The translations under genes were made by a program, and so were the position numbers. A stretch of DNA of 64,000 nt. Source: Paenibacillus camelliae. GTDB lineage: Bacteria > Bacillota > Bacilli > Paenibacillales > Paenibacillaceae. The notes under the pieces are model-generated. The model was given only the letters and a program-made list of their open reading frames with translations, was not told the DNA's origin and did no database searches. Positions 45,840-54,438 of this stretch are shown here, piece after piece. Location: NCBI RefSeq assembly GCF_023715345.1, contig NZ_JAMBNY010000001.1, positions 806,001 through 870,000 on the forward strand, written 5' to 3'. How positions within the stretch are numbered: the first letter of the stretch is position 1; every line of letters begins with the position of its first letter.

Positions 45840-47180
45840 ATGCTCCAAGCAACTCAGACGCTTGAATGGTTAATTCAGCAATTAGGTCATACAACGGATA
45901 TGGTCAATAAGCCTCTTAAGTCAAATCAGAAGGAAGCAACTCTTGTATTTATTAAAACGCTCGTTGACAGTGATAAAATTCAGCAAATGATCATTAAGCC
46001 ATTCTTCGAGATCGAAACGCGAGGCAACTTTATAGATTACTTACATTCACTTCCAGATGGGCAAGAGATAACCTCGCAGGATCAGATGCTTTCAGAGTTG
46101 TCAAAGGGCAGTATAGTTGTCTCGATGAACAACTATCTCTTCATGTTCGACATCAAAAAAGTACATACAAATACAGTGCCGATTACGTCACTTGAGAATA
46201 CAGTACTCGGGCCACAATCCTCTATGAGTGAGGATATTCATACGAACATTAACTTAATCAGAAATCGCTACCACCAACCAACACTCACCGTTGAAATGCT
46301 AGAGCTTGGCTCGAAGTCTATTCAAACCTTAGCTGTTATCTATGATCGTGAGCTGGTTGATCAAACTGCCCTTGAACAAATTAAATATAGACTGGAGCAA
46401 TTGAATAGTAAGCCTCTTATCCAATCCACTGCAGAATTACAAAGATTAATTAACGGACGAAAGGTTTCGCTCTTCCCCTTCTTTATGATTACAGAGCGTG
46501 CTGACCGAATTGTATACAATCTCAGCGTTGGGAAAATTGTTCTGTCGCTAGACGGAGATCCTTCAACGATTGTTGCGCCTGCAATCTTTACAGACTTCAT
46601 GGCGGCAATGGATGATAAATATCATTCTAAGATATATACAAAATTCGTTCAAATTCTAAGATATGTTGGGCTGTTCATCACTCTGCTGCTGCCAGGCTTT
46701 TATGTTGCTGCAACATCTTACAACCCTGAAATTTTACACACAGAGCTTGCATTGTCTGTTGCCGGCAGCCGTGTTGGCGTTCCATACCCATCCTATGTTG
46801 AAGTGACCTTTATGCTGATCATTATGGAGCTTTTAATTGAAGCCAGTATTAGACTTCCTAAAACGATAAGTGCCGCAGCTACAACTGTAGGTGGGTTAAT
46901 ATTAGGTACTGCCATTACTGAGGCTGCACTCGCCTCTAACATTATGATCATTGTCGTTTCTGCCGTCGCGATTAGTAACTTTGCCATCCCTATTGGCGAA
47001 TTAAACTCAGCGATAAGAGTATTGAAATATGTGTTTATTCTTTTTGCTACTATAGCCGGGTTAGCCGGACTTACGTTTGGTCTGCTGGCAATTGTCATGT
47101 ACTTAACAAATAGTGAAAGCTATGGCGAGCCTTATCTCAAAATAAATATAGATTTGAAATCGAAGGGTGAGCAGCAATGA
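45840..47180 (+). CDS. spore germinant receptor subunit A (GerA/GerKA family)
   Basis: 446 residues. It is the A subunit of an inner-membrane germinant receptor in the spore. The large N-terminal soluble domain (to about 270) contains SLPDGQEITSQDQMLSELSKGSIVV and the family block GLFITLLLPGFYVAATSYNPE. About five membrane helices follow (MLIIMELLIEASIRLPKTIS, VLKYVFILFATIAGLAGLTF). The frame starts at a GTG at 45762 with no ribosome binding site, whereas GAGG lies eight bases before the ATG at 45840. It overlaps the B subunit gene by four bases (ATGA). Confidence 0.93.
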   Translation: MLQATQTLEWLIQQLGHTTDMVNKPLKSNQKEATLVFIKTLVDSDKIQQMIIKPFFEIETRGNFIDYLHSLPDGQEITSQDQMLSELSKGSIVVSMNNYLFMFDIKKVHTNTVPITSLENTVLGPQSSMSEDIHTNINLIRNRYHQPTLTVEMLELGSKSIQTLAVIYDRELVDQTALEQIKYRLEQLNSKPLIQSTAELQRLINGRKVSLFPFFMITERADRIVYNLSVGKIVLSLDGDPSTIVAPAIFTDFMAAMDDKYHSKIYTKFVQILRYVGLFITLLLPGFYVAATSYNPEILHTELALSVAGSRVGVPYPSYVEVTFMLIIMELLIEASIRLPKTISAAATTVGGLILGTAITEAALASNIMIIVVSAVAISNFAIPIGELNSAIRVLKYVFILFATIAGLAGLTFGLLAIVMYLTNSESYGEPYLKINIDLKSKGEQQ

Positions 47181-48295
47181 GCCGATATTTTTATTACCTT
47201 GTAGTTGTTGAATTCGTGGGAAGCATTCTCTCCGTTATCCCTTCATTTTTATTCGAATCAAGCAAGAAAGGGACGATAATGTCTATGCTGCTCGCACTGC
47301 TTGCAGGCGTAGCTTTTATTTATTGGATCACAAAGTTTTTTAATCATTATCCAGGACGGGGATTACCCGAATTGCTGCAACAGCATATTCCTAAATGGAT
47401 TGCATTCCCTATCCTTTTTTTGTTTAGCCTTGCCTGGTTTATATTCGGCTTAAAAACACTACTTAATTATTCTTTTTTGTTAAAGCGTTTTTTATTGCCG
47501 CATTTGCAAATCAACTGGATCATTGCGTTGCTCCTTTTATTTATAACGTATAGCTTTTTTATGAAAACTAAAAAGCTGCTTTATACATTGGAAATTGTAT
47601 TGTTCATTAATATTCCACTTATGATTTATATTATCGGGATATTATATGTCAACACTGGCCTAGATTGGGATTATGTAAAGAAATCAATGATGTATGTCTA
47701 TCACGCTCCTAATCTTCTCGCATTTTCAGCATCCTTTCTCATTTTTATCGGAGCTTCGAATTTGATCATCGTTAACCGTGAGTTCAAAAATAAACAGAAG
47801 CTAACTACCTTTCAAATCCTGCTTTTATGTGTATTAGGAGCCTGGATTTTGTTCACCAATTACTTCATTCCGATTGGATACAATGGCTTTGAACGAATCC
47901 AATATATCAATTTCCCTTGGATACTAGGCACAGACTCATTAAAGGTTGCGCTCGCATTTCTAGAGCGAATTATGTTTGTGTTTCTCTTCTTACATATATC
48001 TGTAACCTTTGTGAATATCATAATTTTTTGGCATGTAAGCTTGGAGCTTCTAAAGAGCACAGCTAAGCTAGTGAGACGTAAGCAGAAAGAAAGCAATATG
48101 ATTACATACATCTTTGTACTTGTTGTGTGGAGCATTAGCCTCATCATCAGCATGAAAATAACTGAATCAAGTTATTTAATGTATGCAAGATCGTTGTTTG
48201 TTGCGTTTCCTCCTTTCTTCTTATTAGTGCTGATCGTGTGTTGGTTCATTAGCTGGAGGGATAAACATGATAACCGCAGCCTTAAAACAAACTAG
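47177..48295 (+). CDS. spore germinant receptor subunit B, permease-like (GerB family)
   Basis: 372 residues with about ten membrane helices (YLVVVEFVGSILSVIPSFLF, WIIALLLLFITYSFFM, FPWILGTDSLKVALAFLERI). It belongs to the amino acid permease-like GerB group, which contributes germinant binding. GGGTGAG lies ahead of the start inside the A subunit gene. It overlaps the C subunit gene by 29 bases. The germinant cannot be predicted. Confidence 0.93.
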   Translation: MSRYFYYLVVVEFVGSILSVIPSFLFESSKKGTIMSMLLALLAGVAFIYWITKFFNHYPGRGLPELLQQHIPKWIAFPILFLFSLAWFIFGLKTLLNYSFLLKRFLLPHLQINWIIALLLLFITYSFFMKTKKLLYTLEIVLFINIPLMIYIIGILYVNTGLDWDYVKKSMMYVYHAPNLLAFSASFLIFIGASNLIIVNREFKNKQKLTTFQILLLCVLGAWILFTNYFIPIGYNGFERIQYINFPWILGTDSLKVALAFLERIMFVFLFLHISVTFVNIIIFWHVSLELLKSTAKLVRRKQKESNMITYIFVLVVWSISLIISMKITESSYLMYARSLFVAFPPFFLLVLIVCWFISWRDKHDNRSLKTN

Positions 48296-49400
48296 ATGGA
48301 TTAGCTTACTATTAATACTCAGCCTTCTTGTTCCCATTGCCGCTGGATGCGGTACGAAGGATATTGATAAAAGAATGTTTGTTATTGGTGTTGGAGTCGA
48401 TAAAAGTGATAATGAAGAAAAACCATATAAGGTTTCGTTGAAAGTCCCAGTCCCGATGAATAAAAAATCATCGGGAACATCACCCGGCTTTATCTTCTTA
48501 ACAGAGGAAGCCGCGACCATAAGTGAAGCCCTTCACCTGTTAACAACCCATGTAGATAAGAACCTTGAATATGGACACGCCAAATTTATTGTTATTGGCG
48601 AAAGCATACTTGATGAAGACTTGCGGGTGGTCATGGACATCTTTCTAAGAAGAAGAGAGTTTCAGCAAACCGCTTGGATTACAGTCGGGAAGCCTTCAGC
48701 AGAAAGTGTACTTCAGACAACTCCGGCAAGTGATATCCCCGATATAAACATATTATTCAACAGATTCTCCGACATAGGAACGGAAAGCTCCTACATTGTA
48801 TCTATATTTCTGTTTGATTTCCGAAGACAATTAGTCGAGACAGGGATTGATCCTATCGTGCCTGTTATTGAGACAAATGAAGAAAAGGACAAAATCATCG
48901 TAAACAAAGCGGTCGTCATTAATGATGGCAATAAAGGGAAACTAGAGCTTACAACAGAGCAAGTAGAAGACTATAATATAATCACGAATAGATTGGGCAG
49001 TGTAAAATTCGAATTAGGAGTTAAGTCTGAGGAATTGGATTTCACTGTGTACATCGATAAGGTCAAATCTAAATATAAGATCATTACGAATAACAATAAA
49101 CCTGTAGTAAAGATGAACCTGGAGTTAACAGGAGTTGTTGAAGAATCAACGAAACGTTTGGTCCAACACAAGACAGAAGAATACAGCAGGCTTGCAGGCG
49201 CTGTTGTCAAGAAGCGTCTCGAAAAATTTTTAACGTTCCTGCAAAAAAACGAGGTCGATCCGATCGGTTTCGGTTTGCGCTATGAGGCGACGCGATTGCA
49301 TACGGAACATATCGAAGATGAATGGAATAAGCTTTATCCTGAGCTAAGCTTTGATGTTACAGTACATGTAAAGATTACTAGCCTCGGATCTATTGAGTAA
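48267..49400 (+). CDS. spore germinant receptor lipoprotein subunit C (GerC family)
   Basis: 377 residues. The lipoprotein signal (ITAALKQTRWISLLLILSLL ... IAAGC) has the lipidated cysteine at about residue 28. The GerC N-terminal domain (DIDKRMFVIGVGVDKSD, FLTEEAATISEALHLL, YGHAKFIVIGESIL) and the C-terminal domain follow. GGAGGG sits six bases before the ATG inside the B subunit gene. It completes a three-gene receptor operon, ended by a hairpin at 49473. Confidence 0.93.
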   Translation: MITAALKQTRWISLLLILSLLVPIAAGCGTKDIDKRMFVIGVGVDKSDNEEKPYKVSLKVPVPMNKKSSGTSPGFIFLTEEAATISEALHLLTTHVDKNLEYGHAKFIVIGESILDEDLRVVMDIFLRRREFQQTAWITVGKPSAESVLQTTPASDIPDINILFNRFSDIGTESSYIVSIFLFDFRRQLVETGIDPIVPVIETNEEKDKIIVNKAVVINDGNKGKLELTTEQVEDYNIITNRLGSVKFELGVKSEELDFTVYIDKVKSKYKIITNNNKPVVKMNLELTGVVEESTKRLVQHKTEEYSRLAGAVVKKRLEKFLTFLQKNEVDPIGFGLRYEATRLHTEHIEDEWNKLYPELSFDVTVHVKITSLGSIE

Positions 49401-49472
49401 TTGTCACGTCCCTCATGGAAGTTTTTCTCTTAGGAGCTCATGCCGGGATGCAAGAATGTCCTGCAAAAGTAT

Positions 49473-49515
49473 AAAGCCTCGAAGCCGACAGCATGGCTCG
49501 GTTTCGAGGCTTATT
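49473..49515. terminator. bidirectional terminator between gerC-type and anti-sigma genes
   Basis: AAGCCTCGAA (49474-49483) and CCG pair with CGG and TTCGAGGCTT (49503-49512). The two neighbouring genes converge on it. The T-runs are modest. Confidence 0.6.
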
Positions 49516-49520
49516 CATTA

Positions 49521-50327
49521 CTATTGCTGCTTGACGACAAGTACTATTTGCTTAGAGGTTGGTGATATGCTTCCTCCTTTTGGCTCCACCGTTAACATAA
49601 TAAAGTCTGTCGGATGCAAATAAGACGTTGTCGTATATAGATGCCCAGCTGAGCCAACTCTTTGAATAATGCCCAAGCTGCTTGCTTGCTGTCCTGACAT
49701 GGCCCATGCCTGATAATCTTTCATTTCGAGATCGGGCAAATTTTCTAGCCACAAAAAAACTTCCGTTAGATCATCCTTAAGCCATAAATAGCCGCTGCTT
49801 TTTTGTTCCTCAGCCATTTCAATTCTATATCTCGCACTATCAACAGCATTAACGAATGAAGCAGCGCTTGGCTCATAATGTCGTACATATTGATCTACGT
49901 GCACAGGAGTCGATTGTTGGTGATTAAAGAGCAGCATAGACATAACAAGCACGAAAGCTGCAGCAGCCGCTCCACCCATCATATATTTGTGCTCCTTAAG
50001 CTTACGCTTCCATCTTTTCAATCTGGCTTGTTTTTTCACAGCTCGCTGCAACAATAACAAATATTTCTCATCTGGCATTAACTGCTCTCGCCGCTCAACC
50101 GCCATAATAGTATTAACTGTATCAGCCTCACCAGAGTGTTGTTCTACTCCATTAGAGGCATAGATAAGGCTCCATTCCTCTACGTATCGCCTGCAAACTA
50201 AGCAGTCTTCCAAGTGAGCTTCAAGCTGCTGACGCTTGTCATGCGACAGCATCCCCATTACAAAATCTACCCATTCTTCCTCTACATAATGGCTATTGCA
50301 GTTATTGTATTTATGATCGCTGGTCAT
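49521..50327 (-). CDS. RskA-type membrane anti-sigma factor
   Basis: 268 residues. The N-terminal zinc-finger-like anti-sigma domain has H.ExxC..C (LEAHLEDCLVCRRYVEEW, about 36-53). One membrane helix follows (about 114-132, MGGAAAAAFVLVMSMLLF), then an extracellular RskA C-terminal domain ending GGSISPTSKQIVLVVKQQ. It overlaps the sigma factor gene by 17 bases, so the pair is co-translated. It should hold the sigma factor inactive until it is proteolysed at the membrane. Confidence 0.88.
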   Translation of the reverse strand: MTSDHKYNNCNSHYVEEEWVDFVMGMLSHDKRQQLEAHLEDCLVCRRYVEEWSLIYASNGVEQHSGEADTVNTIMAVERREQLMPDEKYLLLLQRAVKKQARLKRWKRKLKEHKYMMGGAAAAAFVLVMSMLLFNHQQSTPVHVDQYVRHYEPSAASFVNAVDSARYRIEMAEEQKSSGYLWLKDDLTEVFLWLENLPDLEMKDYQAWAMSGQQASSLGIIQRVGSAGHLYTTTSYLHPTDFIMLTVEPKGGSISPTSKQIVLVVKQQ

Positions 50328-50934
50328 AGGAATCCTTCCTTTCCTCTAAATGATGCCAGCCCCTTTTCTCTAGCTGTTTTTTCAAGTTTCCAATCCCATA
50401 GCGGACCCATGATTTTACTGTACCCAATGGGACCTTCCAATCCGTCGCCATTTCATTTTGCGTTTTTTCTTGAAAATAAGCAGCATAAATCGCATTTCGT
50501 TGCGTTAAAGGCAACTCGCCAATTGCTTCTTGCAGCAACTCTCGATCGAGCTTACCCATCGTTATTGTTTCAGGTGTGGCAGTCGTTTCCTTGGCGTCCT
50601 CTATCGTTAGCGGCTCCAAACTCACAACAGCTGCCCTCCGCTTCTTTTTACGCATATAATCCATACTTCGGCTCCTTGCAATGACTGCAATCCACGCATC
50701 AAGTGAGCCTCTGCTGTCGTCATATTGCTCTGACTTCCGCAGCACCTCTAGAAATATATCGTGACATATTTCCTCGGCCTCCATTCGATCCTGAACACAG
50801 TGTAAAGTAATGTGCATAACGAGCGGAACATACCTGTTATACAACTCATTGAAAGCCTCGATCGAGCCTTCTCGAATGGCTAATAGCAGCTCAGCGCTTG
50901 AATGCTTATTCCCCATCGTATATCGGTCACGCAA
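50311..50934 (-). CDS. ECF RNA polymerase sigma factor (SigK-like group)
   Basis: About 207 residues. Region 2 is FNELYNRYVPLVMHITLH ... AEEICHDIFLEV ... WIAVIARSRSMDYMRKKKRR. Region 4 is LPLTQRNAIYAAYFQEKTQ with the helix-turn-helix VPLGTVKSWVRYGIGNLKKQL. The frame extends upstream to 51048 without a start signal. A TTG at 50934 has GGGGG nine bases ahead, while the ATG at 50916 has none, so the TTG is preferred tentatively. It is divergent from the NEW3-domain gene, which may be part of its regulon; that is inference. Confidence 0.88.
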   Translation of the reverse strand: MRDRYTMGNKHSSAELLLAIREGSIEAFNELYNRYVPLVMHITLHCVQDRMEAEEICHDIFLEVLRKSEQYDDSRGSLDAWIAVIARSRSMDYMRKKKRRAAVVSLEPLTIEDAKETTATPETITMGKLDRELLQEAIGELPLTQRNAIYAAYFQEKTQNEMATDWKVPLGTVKSWVRYGIGNLKKQLEKRGWHHLEERKDSYDQRS

Positions 50935-51129
50935 TCGAGCTAACCCCCTTACATCAAGATTAGACCTTATATATTGATATATATTCCACTTTAATAATAA
51001 AGCAAAAGTTGTCAATCTCTCAAATTTTGCGCAGCCACGGTAATTCAAAAAAATTTACTCACTTTAAATCCAATATACAAAATGATGTCGTATTGCTTAA
51101 TGAATAAGAAAATGAATGGAGGGATCTGC

Positions 51130-52287
51130 ATGCTTAAAGCATGCCGCCAAGCCATTGTGCTGGCAATGACATTAACATTGATTGGATTAGGTGTATTCTG
51201 GAATCCAAGCACCGCAAGAGCCGCGGGCGACCTTGAGTTGTACACCCCGTACAGGGAGCTGACAGCTGCCCCTGGCGAATCGATCTCGTATTCTATTGAA
51301 TTGATCAATAACACGAGTTCAACTCAGCTAGCTGACCTAGCATTCGACACGAAGCATAGCGACTGGTCCTATGAACTAACGACAGGCGGAAAGAACGTAC
51401 AACAGCTTGCTGTAAAGCCTCTTGATACACAGTCGCTCTCCTTGCGTCTAGACGTTCCGCTGCAGGTGGATGCTGGGAAATATAATTTTAATGTATCGGC
51501 AGGGGATGTTACATTAGCTCTTACCGTAACCGTTGCTGAAAAGGGAACCTTCAATTCAAACTTTGAGCTTGACCAATCCAATATGGAGGGCTATGCAGGC
51601 TCGAACTTCACCTTTTCTGCGACGCTCAGAAATCATACCGCTGAGGAGCAAACCTACGCGCTAGCAGCTTCACCGGCGAATGGCTGGGAGGTTCGTTTTC
51701 AAGCTAGCAGCAATTATGTTTCATCAGTGACACTTGAGCCTAACGCATCACAAACGATCAATGTGCAAGTGACCGCACCAGAAGGAGCGGAAGCTGGAGA
51801 TTACAGCATTCCAATTGCTGCCTATAACAATGCGACAAAGGCTGAAGCCACCGTCGAGGTCGCTATTATCGGCTCCTACAACCTATCGATAACAACGAGC
51901 GATGAGCGTTTGAACACATCCATTCAAGCAGGTGGAAGTCGTACACTCGAATTTATCGTGAACAATACAGGAACTGCGCCGCTCGAAGAAATTAGCGTGT
52001 CATCTATTACACCGACCAATTGGGAGGTGCAATTCGAGCCTAAAACGATCGCGAGTTTAGAGCCTGGAAAATCAGCGACGGTGCAAGCGATTATTACATC
52101 AAGCGAGGACGCGCTTCCTGGTGACTATGCCATGAACGTTACAGCTCGCAGCGATCAAAAATCAGCAGACGCTTCGTTAAGAGTAACCGTTAAATCCTCC
52201 GTACTATGGGGCTGGATAGGCGTTACCATTATTGTAGCTGTCCTTATTGCGATTTATAGCTTGTTCCGTCGTTATGGGAGGAGATAA
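51130..52287 (+). CDS. secreted, membrane-anchored NEW3-domain protein
   Basis: 385 residues. A signal peptide (about 1-32, CRQAIVLAMTLTLIGLGVFW ... ARAAG) is followed by three beta-sandwich repeats of the NEW3/COG1470 kind (YTPYRELTAAPGESISYSIE, AGSNFTFSATLRNHT, QAGGSRTLEFIVNNTGTAPLEE). A C-terminal membrane helix (IGVTIIVAVLIAIYSLF) ends with RRYGRR. The frame runs from 51082, but GGAGGG before the ATG at 51130 fixes the start. It is three bases before the ABC ATPase gene, so it is probably an accessory part of that transporter. Its partner or cargo is unknown. Confidence 0.85.
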   Translation: MLKACRQAIVLAMTLTLIGLGVFWNPSTARAAGDLELYTPYRELTAAPGESISYSIELINNTSSTQLADLAFDTKHSDWSYELTTGGKNVQQLAVKPLDTQSLSLRLDVPLQVDAGKYNFNVSAGDVTLALTVTVAEKGTFNSNFELDQSNMEGYAGSNFTFSATLRNHTAEEQTYALAASPANGWEVRFQASSNYVSSVTLEPNASQTINVQVTAPEGAEAGDYSIPIAAYNNATKAEATVEVAIIGSYNLSITTSDERLNTSIQAGGSRTLEFIVNNTGTAPLEEISVSSITPTNWEVQFEPKTIASLEPGKSATVQAIITSSEDALPGDYAMNVTARSDQKSADASLRVTVKSSVLWGWIGVTIIVAVLIAIYSLFRRYGRR

Positions 52288-52289
52288 TC

Positions 52290-53273
52290 GTGGAGCCAGT
52301 CATTGAGCTAACTCGTTTATCAAAAAAATACGATCATTACACAGCGGTTAATCAGCTTGATCTGACCATCTACCGTGGAGAAGTATTCGGCTTGCTTGGT
52401 CCTAACGGTGCAGGTAAAACAACGACGATTCTTATGATGCTCGGCTTGACTGAGCGTACTTCTGGCGATGTCAAGGTACTAGGACTTGATCCGAATCAGC
52501 ATGCAATTACGATTAAGAGTAAGGTAGGTTATATGCCGGATGATATTGGCTTTTATGATGACCGCTCAGCGATCGATAATCTTATCTATACCGCAAGACT
52601 GAACGGAATAAAGGAAAAAGAAGCACGTATGCAGGCCGAACAGCTACTGCATCGAGTCGGCCTAGCCGATGCTGCAACCAAAAAAGTAAGCTCCTTTTCT
52701 CGTGGAATGCGGCAGCGATTAGGACTTGCAGATGTGCTCATTAAGCAGCCTGAGATCATTATTCTGGATGAGCCAACTCTTGGTATTGACCCAGAAGGGG
52801 TTCGAGAATTGCTTGAGCTCATCTCACAATTAAGCAAAGAGGAAGGCATAACCGTATTGCTATGCTCCCATCACTTGCATCAGGTACAACAGGTGTGTGA
52901 TCGAGTCGGTTTATTCGTAAAGGGTGAGCTTGTTGCTTGCGGGAACATCCATCAGCTTTCGCAAGCGATTAATCAAGATAGCTTGACAACGATCGAGCTG
53001 GAGATTAAGCATTATCCAGCGTCCCTGCAAGCAGCGCTGCAGGAGCTAGAGCAAGTAGCATCTATTCAAGCTCAATCGCAGCCGAATGGTGAAGAAATGA
53101 TGACCGCTTTGAGCATTAGCTGCACGGAGGACATTACGCCTGTTATCGCTAAGCTAGCAGCTGAGCATACTGAGCTCTATATGATTCGTCGAAAAGGCTA
53201 CGGACTCGATGATATCTATCATCAATACTTTGAAGGAGGCGAGACTCGTGAAACAGCTCTTAAAGCTAAATGA
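52290..53273 (+). CDS. ABC transporter ATP-binding protein
   Basis: 327 residues. Walker A is GPNGAGKTTTI (38-48), the signature SSFSRGMRQRLGLAD, Walker B IIILDEPTLGIDPEG, and the switch histidine in LLCSHHLHQVQQ. A C-terminal extension of about 100 residues is typical of ABC-2 exporters. It starts with GTG after GGAG. It works with the permease encoded next, whose gene it overlaps by 26 bases. Confidence 0.93.
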   Translation: MEPVIELTRLSKKYDHYTAVNQLDLTIYRGEVFGLLGPNGAGKTTTILMMLGLTERTSGDVKVLGLDPNQHAITIKSKVGYMPDDIGFYDDRSAIDNLIYTARLNGIKEKEARMQAEQLLHRVGLADAATKKVSSFSRGMRQRLGLADVLIKQPEIIILDEPTLGIDPEGVRELLELISQLSKEEGITVLLCSHHLHQVQQVCDRVGLFVKGELVACGNIHQLSQAINQDSLTTIELEIKHYPASLQAALQELEQVASIQAQSQPNGEEMMTALSISCTEDITPVIAKLAAEHTELYMIRRKGYGLDDIYHQYFEGGETRETALKAK

Positions 53274-54297
53274 AGCTCGCACCTCGCTTAAGCAATGGCT
53301 TCAACCAATTAGGAAATCAGAACGCAGCGATCGAATGCAATTAAGTGCTTCAAAGGCAGCGTTTCGGGTCATGGTGCAGAAGGAATTCAGTGACCATATC
53401 CGTTCGTGGAGATTTGCAATTCTACTTGCAATTATCGTATTAGCCTGTATCGGCTCCATCTATTCCGCCATTACTGCTCTTCAGGCTCAAGGGAGCGGCA
53501 GCAGTGCTAATAGCTTTTTGTTCTTAAAAATTTTTACGCTTTCCGATGGAACCATTCCTCAGTTTACTCAATTCGTTGCTTTTTTGGGTCCATTAATGGG
53601 GATTGCGCTTGGCTTCGACACCGTTAATACCGAACGCAGCAAAGGCACACTTAGCCGTCTCATCTCGCAGCCTATCTATCGCGATGATTTTTTGAAGGCG
53701 AAGTTTACTGCTTCACTCCTGCTTGTAAGCATCGTTATATTCTCTCTTGGCTTTCTCGTCATGGGACTAGGCTTAATCGTGATCGGCTTTCCCCCAACAC
53801 CTGAGGAGTTTATTAGAGTGCTGTTGTTTTTGCTTATGGCGGTCGTCTACGTAGGTTTTTGGCTAAACTTATCGATCCTGCTTTCCGTTCGCTTCAAACA
53901 AGCGGCAACGAGCGCTCTGTTCGCGATTGCGATCTGGATATTTTTCACCGTCTTCTACAGCATCATTATAAATCTCGTTTCAAATGCAATCCTCCCGGAT
54001 CAAAATGGAACGACCGAGGAAATTATGCGCTATTACAACCAGATGGATCTGCTATCACGTATTTCACCGGCAGAGCTGTTCGGCGATATTACAACGACGC
54101 TTCTTATGCCTAATGTTCGTTCACTTGGCGTGCTAACGATGGAGCAGGTGACGCTGGCTCTTGAGAGCCCATTAGCATTAGGCCAGAGCATCCTTCTCGT
54201 ATGGCCGCAGCTTACTGCATTAGTTGCTTTAACGGTTATCTGCTTTGGCTTATCTTACTACTGGTTTATGCGTCAGGAAATTCGCGCAAGATCATAA
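53248..54297 (+). CDS. ABC-2 type transporter permease
   Basis: 349 residues with six membrane helices (FAILLAIIVLACIGSIYSAI, FVAFLGPLMGIALGF, FSLGFLVMGLGLIVIGF, LFAIAIWIFFTVFYSIII). It contains FDTVNTERSKGTLSRLISQPIYRDDFLKAKF, the conserved cytoplasmic loop of NosY/ABC-2 permeases. The frame begins at 53209, but the GTG at 53248 has GGAGG eight bases ahead. Substrate unknown. Confidence 0.9.
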   Translation: MKQLLKLNEARTSLKQWLQPIRKSERSDRMQLSASKAAFRVMVQKEFSDHIRSWRFAILLAIIVLACIGSIYSAITALQAQGSGSSANSFLFLKIFTLSDGTIPQFTQFVAFLGPLMGIALGFDTVNTERSKGTLSRLISQPIYRDDFLKAKFTASLLLVSIVIFSLGFLVMGLGLIVIGFPPTPEEFIRVLLFLLMAVVYVGFWLNLSILLSVRFKQAATSALFAIAIWIFFTVFYSIIINLVSNAILPDQNGTTEEIMRYYNQMDLLSRISPAELFGDITTTLLMPNVRSLGVLTMEQVTLALESPLALGQSILLVWPQLTALVALTVICFGLSYYWFMRQEIRARS

Positions 54298-54313
54298 CGA
54301 TTTCTATGACAAC

Positions 54314-54360
54314 GTATACAAAAAAGCTCAACCGACTTAGGGTTGAGCTTTTTTGTATAC
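54314..54360. terminator. bidirectional terminator with a long perfect stem
   Basis: Two 20-base arms (54314-54333 and 54341-54360) pair perfectly around GACTTAG. The core GCTCAACC/GGTTGAGC is flanked by A6 and T6, so it works for both convergent operons. Confidence 0.9.
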
Positions 54361-54438
54361 TTTAAGAATTGTTCACCGAGGGCATGCTTACTCTGTTGAA
54401 GTCTACATTCATTTCCCCCTATGGAGTGTACAGCTATG

